Part shown: positions 62,050 through 64,000 of the stretch, piece by piece | How the letters are laid out: the number at the start of each line of letters is the position of its first letter | How positions within the stretch are numbered: the stretch's first letter is position 1 | Assembly: GCF_025370935.1 (NCBI RefSeq) | Contig: NC_133472.1 | Span: 24,781,523 to 24,845,522, forward strand | From: Choristoneura fumiferana | Lineage: Eukaryota > Arthropoda > Insecta > Lepidoptera > Tortricidae | Length of the DNA: 64,000 nucleotides | Direction of reading: 5' to 3' | Translations under genes and position numbers: made by a program | Notes under the pieces: generated by a model | Told to the model about the DNA's origin: nothing | Database searches by the model: none | Seen by the model: the letters and a program-made list of their open reading frames with translations, nothing else

Positions 62050-62062
62050 GTAAACTATTTTA

Positions 62063-62455
62063 TTTTTCACGACACTGCTCCAAAATGTGGCTTTAGATAA
62101 CCTACCTAACCTAGCTAACCTAAATGCAGTACACTAAATTGCTTATATTTGTACATTTAGTTAAAAACTTTTTAACATTAAAATAAATGAATACCCATAA
62201 GACATCACCATCAGTGTTCAAAATTAAAGCATAAACAGTTCACATCGCAATCATTTTCTGAGTCAGAAAATAATAGTTGTAATCACGACCCCGAAATCAC
62301 CTGTATACTTATTTCATGGTGGTAAGATACGTCTTCTTGGAATATATTTCAGAATAATTTCCTCGGCCTGCTGAAACGACAATTGGACCAATCGAAAGTA
62401 ATCGTCTGCAACATGTGAAATTAAATTGACCAATGAGAATGCGTCATTTATGACT
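62063..62455. repeat. Dispersed element, copy 2 (sister at 7375-7680)
   Basis: TTTTTCACGACACTGCTCC, AGATAACCTA, GGAATATATTTCAGAATAAT, CTGAAACGACAATTGGACCA and the end GAATGCGTCATTTATGACT. It is longer than copy 1 by small insertions (for example a CCTAACCTAGCTAACCTAA run). Confidence 0.8.
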
Positions 62456-63811
62456 AGGCTTGGGATTGGAAGCTTACTGTGGTTCTAGAATCCATGGAGT
62501 TGTCATATGCATAAAAAACAATTTTCGAAGTCTAAGTCAAAGTTATATAATATTTTACATTTTATTTACTTACATATTTAACACAATATAATACAAATTG
62601 TTATTTAATTTGTATATACAATATAAACACATTTCTGTTATTAATCAAAATAAACTAAAACAATTACTTTATATGTGACAGCAACAAAAATGTCTTCTTC
62701 AACTGTCTAATATTACCCGTAACTTCTAGATCTGAGGCGGTACTAGCTTTAGGTATAAATGTATCATAATCGTCATCAATTACTATTTCATGTTCATTTT
62801 AAAACAGGTAGTAAGCATGGATCGTTACTGTTTTTTCTTTGTTTTGCGGGGATAAATGAGTTGTAGATTGATAAAAAACTCTTGTGTTGAGAAAGATCTC
62901 TCTACTCACATCGACTGAAGTTAAACTTATATTCTCGAAAAAAATATCCAATACGATATCTCTGTGGTACTAATGAGTTTCGCAAGTCGTATTAAAATGA
63001 TTCAGTTTAATTATAACAAAAATAATGATAACGTCCTTTATCAAAAGTGACAATATGTGACGTTCCGCAGTCAAAGGTACCTTGTGGTCGGTATGGAGTT
63101 ACGGGCATTCTAATAATCTGCAATTCTTAAGCTATCGATATCAAAAAAGATCATTGTCCTGAGTATTATAGTTACGAAGATACAATTTTTGAAAAATGTA
63201 TTGGAAAATGTGCAATTTCAGGAAACAGACCATTTAAGTTTAGTTACCTCAAAAACTATGTTGCCGATTTAAGTTATATAGTGGACTATGAAATATGATT
63301 TATTGAGCTTCTGTCCATCAAAATATATAATACAAGTTCTATAATTGCAAATCAAAACTTGTATATAGACCAATTAATATGATCGCTGACTTATTTCAAG
63401 GAAATCATGTTTTGCTTTATTCTCTGCATTTTTTCGCAGTAGGTAGTCATGATTTTTAAATGTCTGTATAAGAAAACAATTCCTAAAGAAAATAAAGAAG
63501 AAAAGCAATGAATTTTAACTTTTTAGGTCACTTAAAGTTACATCACATTAATAGTCTTTGCATTTTTGAAAAGGTACCTTATGGAAACAAACATACAACA
63601 TGTGAGTATGAAATTGATAAAATTATTATACTTTAAGTTCTGGAAAACTTTTTCATTAATGTTTACCCTTATTTTAAAACTAAATTGCCACAAAGATGAT
63701 CAGTTCTTTTTCGCGAATTACTTTCAAAACTAAAATTTATTTTATGTAAAGAAAAGGTGCCTTATGGCTGAGTTACATGATTTTACGGAATTGCTTGCTC
63801 TAAACGTCTGT

Positions 63812-64000
63812 TTAGGGTTCCGTAGCCAAAATGGCAAAAACGGAACCCTTATAGTTTCGCCATGTCTGTCTGTCTGTCTGTCCGTCTGTCCGTCTGTCCA
63901 TCCGCGGCTTTGCTAGGGGACTATCAATGCTAGAAAGCTGTAACGTTGCACATCTGTTAATATCTATTATATATAGCAATTACGCAGACGTAATGGTAGG
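63812..64000. repeat. AGGGTTCCG-family element, cut by the window edge
   Basis: TTTAGGGTTCCGTAGCCAAA, ATGGCAAAAACGGAACCCTT, then (CTGT)n with CCGT changes and CCATCCGCGGCTTTGC. It is the 5' part of the same family as 19611 and 52147. Confidence 0.82.

Larger units (their letters stand above)
62050..64000 (+). other. fry intron 27 (continues past the window)
   Basis: It holds the second copy of the 7375-7680 element (62063-62455) and, at the right edge, the start of an AGGGTTCCG element. The middle (62460-63800) is AT-rich; ATAGTAC-, TACCTTATGG- and AAGGTACCTT-type words recur irregularly, and I see no gene. Confidence 0.8.

Overview
This window is nuclear DNA from an insect, very probably a moth or butterfly. 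It is AT-rich, its introns carry repeats typical of Lepidoptera (two kinds of tRNA-derived SINE, 5'-truncated LINEs with short microsatellite tails, many palindromic MITEs with TA duplications, and a repeat family that opens AGGGTTCCG and contains a CTGT microsatellite), and its genes have the exon-intron structure of insect genes. There is no sign of bacterial, organellar or viral genes.

The + strand holds one very large gene that runs through nearly the whole window: the N-terminal half of furry (fry), the giant HEAT/armadillo-like scaffold that activates NDR-family kinases such as Tricornered. I could join 27 exons from 15 to 62049. All junctions keep frame and together they give 1532 codons counted from the first Met at 55. 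Exons 1-23 are fairly compact (15-17917). Exon 24 lies alone at 31027-31190, exon 25 at 55385-55507, and exons 26-27 at 61136-62049. The gene continues past the right edge, and the reading frame is also open to the left edge of the first exon, so neither end of the gene is in the window.

A second gene lies on the - strand inside the 24.2-kb fry intron 24: a class A peptide-type G-protein-coupled receptor. Exon 1 (50962-51846) encodes the N-terminus through TM6, exon 2 (42658-42880) encodes TM7, and a GC-rich exon (38936-39123) probably encodes the cytoplasmic tail. Together they predict 431 residues. The two genes share no function that I can see; the relationship is positional nesting.

The rest is introns filled with mobile-element debris. 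Intron 7 has a 220-bp hairpin, a LINE 3' fragment and a TA-flanked MITE. Intron 23 (13.1 kb) is dominated by a 5.2-kb composite at 23646-28868 made of two kinds of tandem repeat with two LINE insertions. Intron 24 has an RNase H LINE fragment, a second LINE fragment with a 13-bp target duplication, two nested MITE-in-MITE insertions and several foldback elements. Intron 25 has a mariner-like transposase relic, two SINEs and a 630-bp foldback element. No functional RNA gene, CRISPR array or complete autonomous transposon was found.
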